Source: an uncultured Methylocystaceae bacterium (GTDB lineage Bacteria > Pseudomonadota > Alphaproteobacteria > Rhizobiales > Beijerinckiaceae). From it: a stretch of DNA of 5,437 nucleotides. Position numbers and translations under genes: made by a program. Positions within the stretch are counted from its first letter, which is position 1. Every line of letters starts with the position of its first letter. The DNA lies in NCBI GenBank assembly GCA_945956975.1, contig CAMFKC010000212.1, forward strand, positions 1 to 5,437, in the 5' to 3' direction. Positions 5,339 to 5,437 of the stretch are shown here, piece after piece. The notes under the pieces are model-generated. The model was not told the DNA's origin and did not search any database. It worked only from the letters and a program-made list of their open reading frames with translations.

Positions 5339-5437
5339 GGAGGACACTGCCAAGGCCACGCCGCTGTCCTATGTGGCGCTGCGCTATTTCAACGTCGCCG
5401 GCGCAGACCCGAAGGGCCGCTCCGGCCAGTCGACGCC
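5337..5437 (+). pseudogene. galE: galE remnant: internal part of UDP-glucose 4-epimerase, 5'-truncated
   Basis: In the frame starting at 5337, the sequence reads LEDTAKATPLSYVALRYFN followed by VAGADPKGRSGQSTP, continuing past the window edge. This is the segment of NAD-dependent UDP-glucose 4-epimerase just after the YxxxK catalytic motif; the Asn of LRYFN contacts the substrate in the family. GalE interconverts UDP-glucose and UDP-galactose for polysaccharide and lipopolysaccharide synthesis. The preceding half of the enzyme, with the NAD-binding GxxGxxG and the YxxxK, is absent: immediately upstream is transposase sequence. No ATG, GTG or TTG in this frame lies between the stop at 5088 and a GTG at 5373, so expression as an epimerase is unlikely. 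Whether the C-terminal half is intact lies outside the window. Confidence 0.85.

Noticed and set aside
1..5437. tRNA or rRNA genes
   Set aside because: I saw no cloverleaf-like arrangement, TTCGA-type loop context with paired arms, or conserved rRNA segment on either strand.

Overview
The window looks like a chromosomal accessory stretch from a high-GC alphaproteobacterium, probably Hyphomicrobiales (Rhizobiales). The main clue is the outer-membrane protein at 2832-3716, whose mature start (ADLPSRK, then FTWTGF) and end (GLNYRF plus a PVVAKY tail) are the usual form of the small beta-barrel porin-like proteins of that order. A methylotroph or Beijerinckiaceae-type host would fit, but I cannot prove it.

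Left part (1-1119): a divergent pair separated by 82 bp. On the minus strand, cut by the window edge, is the N-terminus of a D-amino-acid transaminase. On the plus strand is a complete 200-aa DsbA/kappa-GST-fold protein of the 2-hydroxychromene-2-carboxylate isomerase family. Both appear to start with TTG. The isomerase converges on a toxin-antitoxin operon across a 190-bp spacer holding a perfect 15-bp palindrome.

Toxin-antitoxin operon (1120-1803, minus strand): a VapB-like antitoxin gene overlaps a VapC-like PIN-domain gene. The promoter region carries a perfect 15-bp palindrome lying on the -10 element, a good candidate for the autoregulatory operator. The PIN protein appears to lack two of the conserved acidic catalytic residues, so it may be an inactivated toxin or a divergent one.

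Middle (1804-2831): about 1 kb with no convincing gene. It holds short tandem repeats and GC-rich hairpins, and near its right end a perfect inverted repeat about 105 bp before the porin-like gene. The porin-like gene is followed by a clear intrinsic terminator.

Right part (3776-5437): a 325-bp spacer with dyad symmetries, then a gene for a small exported protein of unknown function with a strong ribosome binding site. After it, 416 bp show no gene. The window ends in a rearranged zone: a decayed IS5-family transposase fragment directly abuts an internal piece of galE (UDP-glucose 4-epimerase) that has lost its N-terminal half.

I see no multi-gene novel system. The points most worth checking are the altered active site of the PIN protein with its intact-looking operator, the IS5/galE junction, and the orphan secreted protein.
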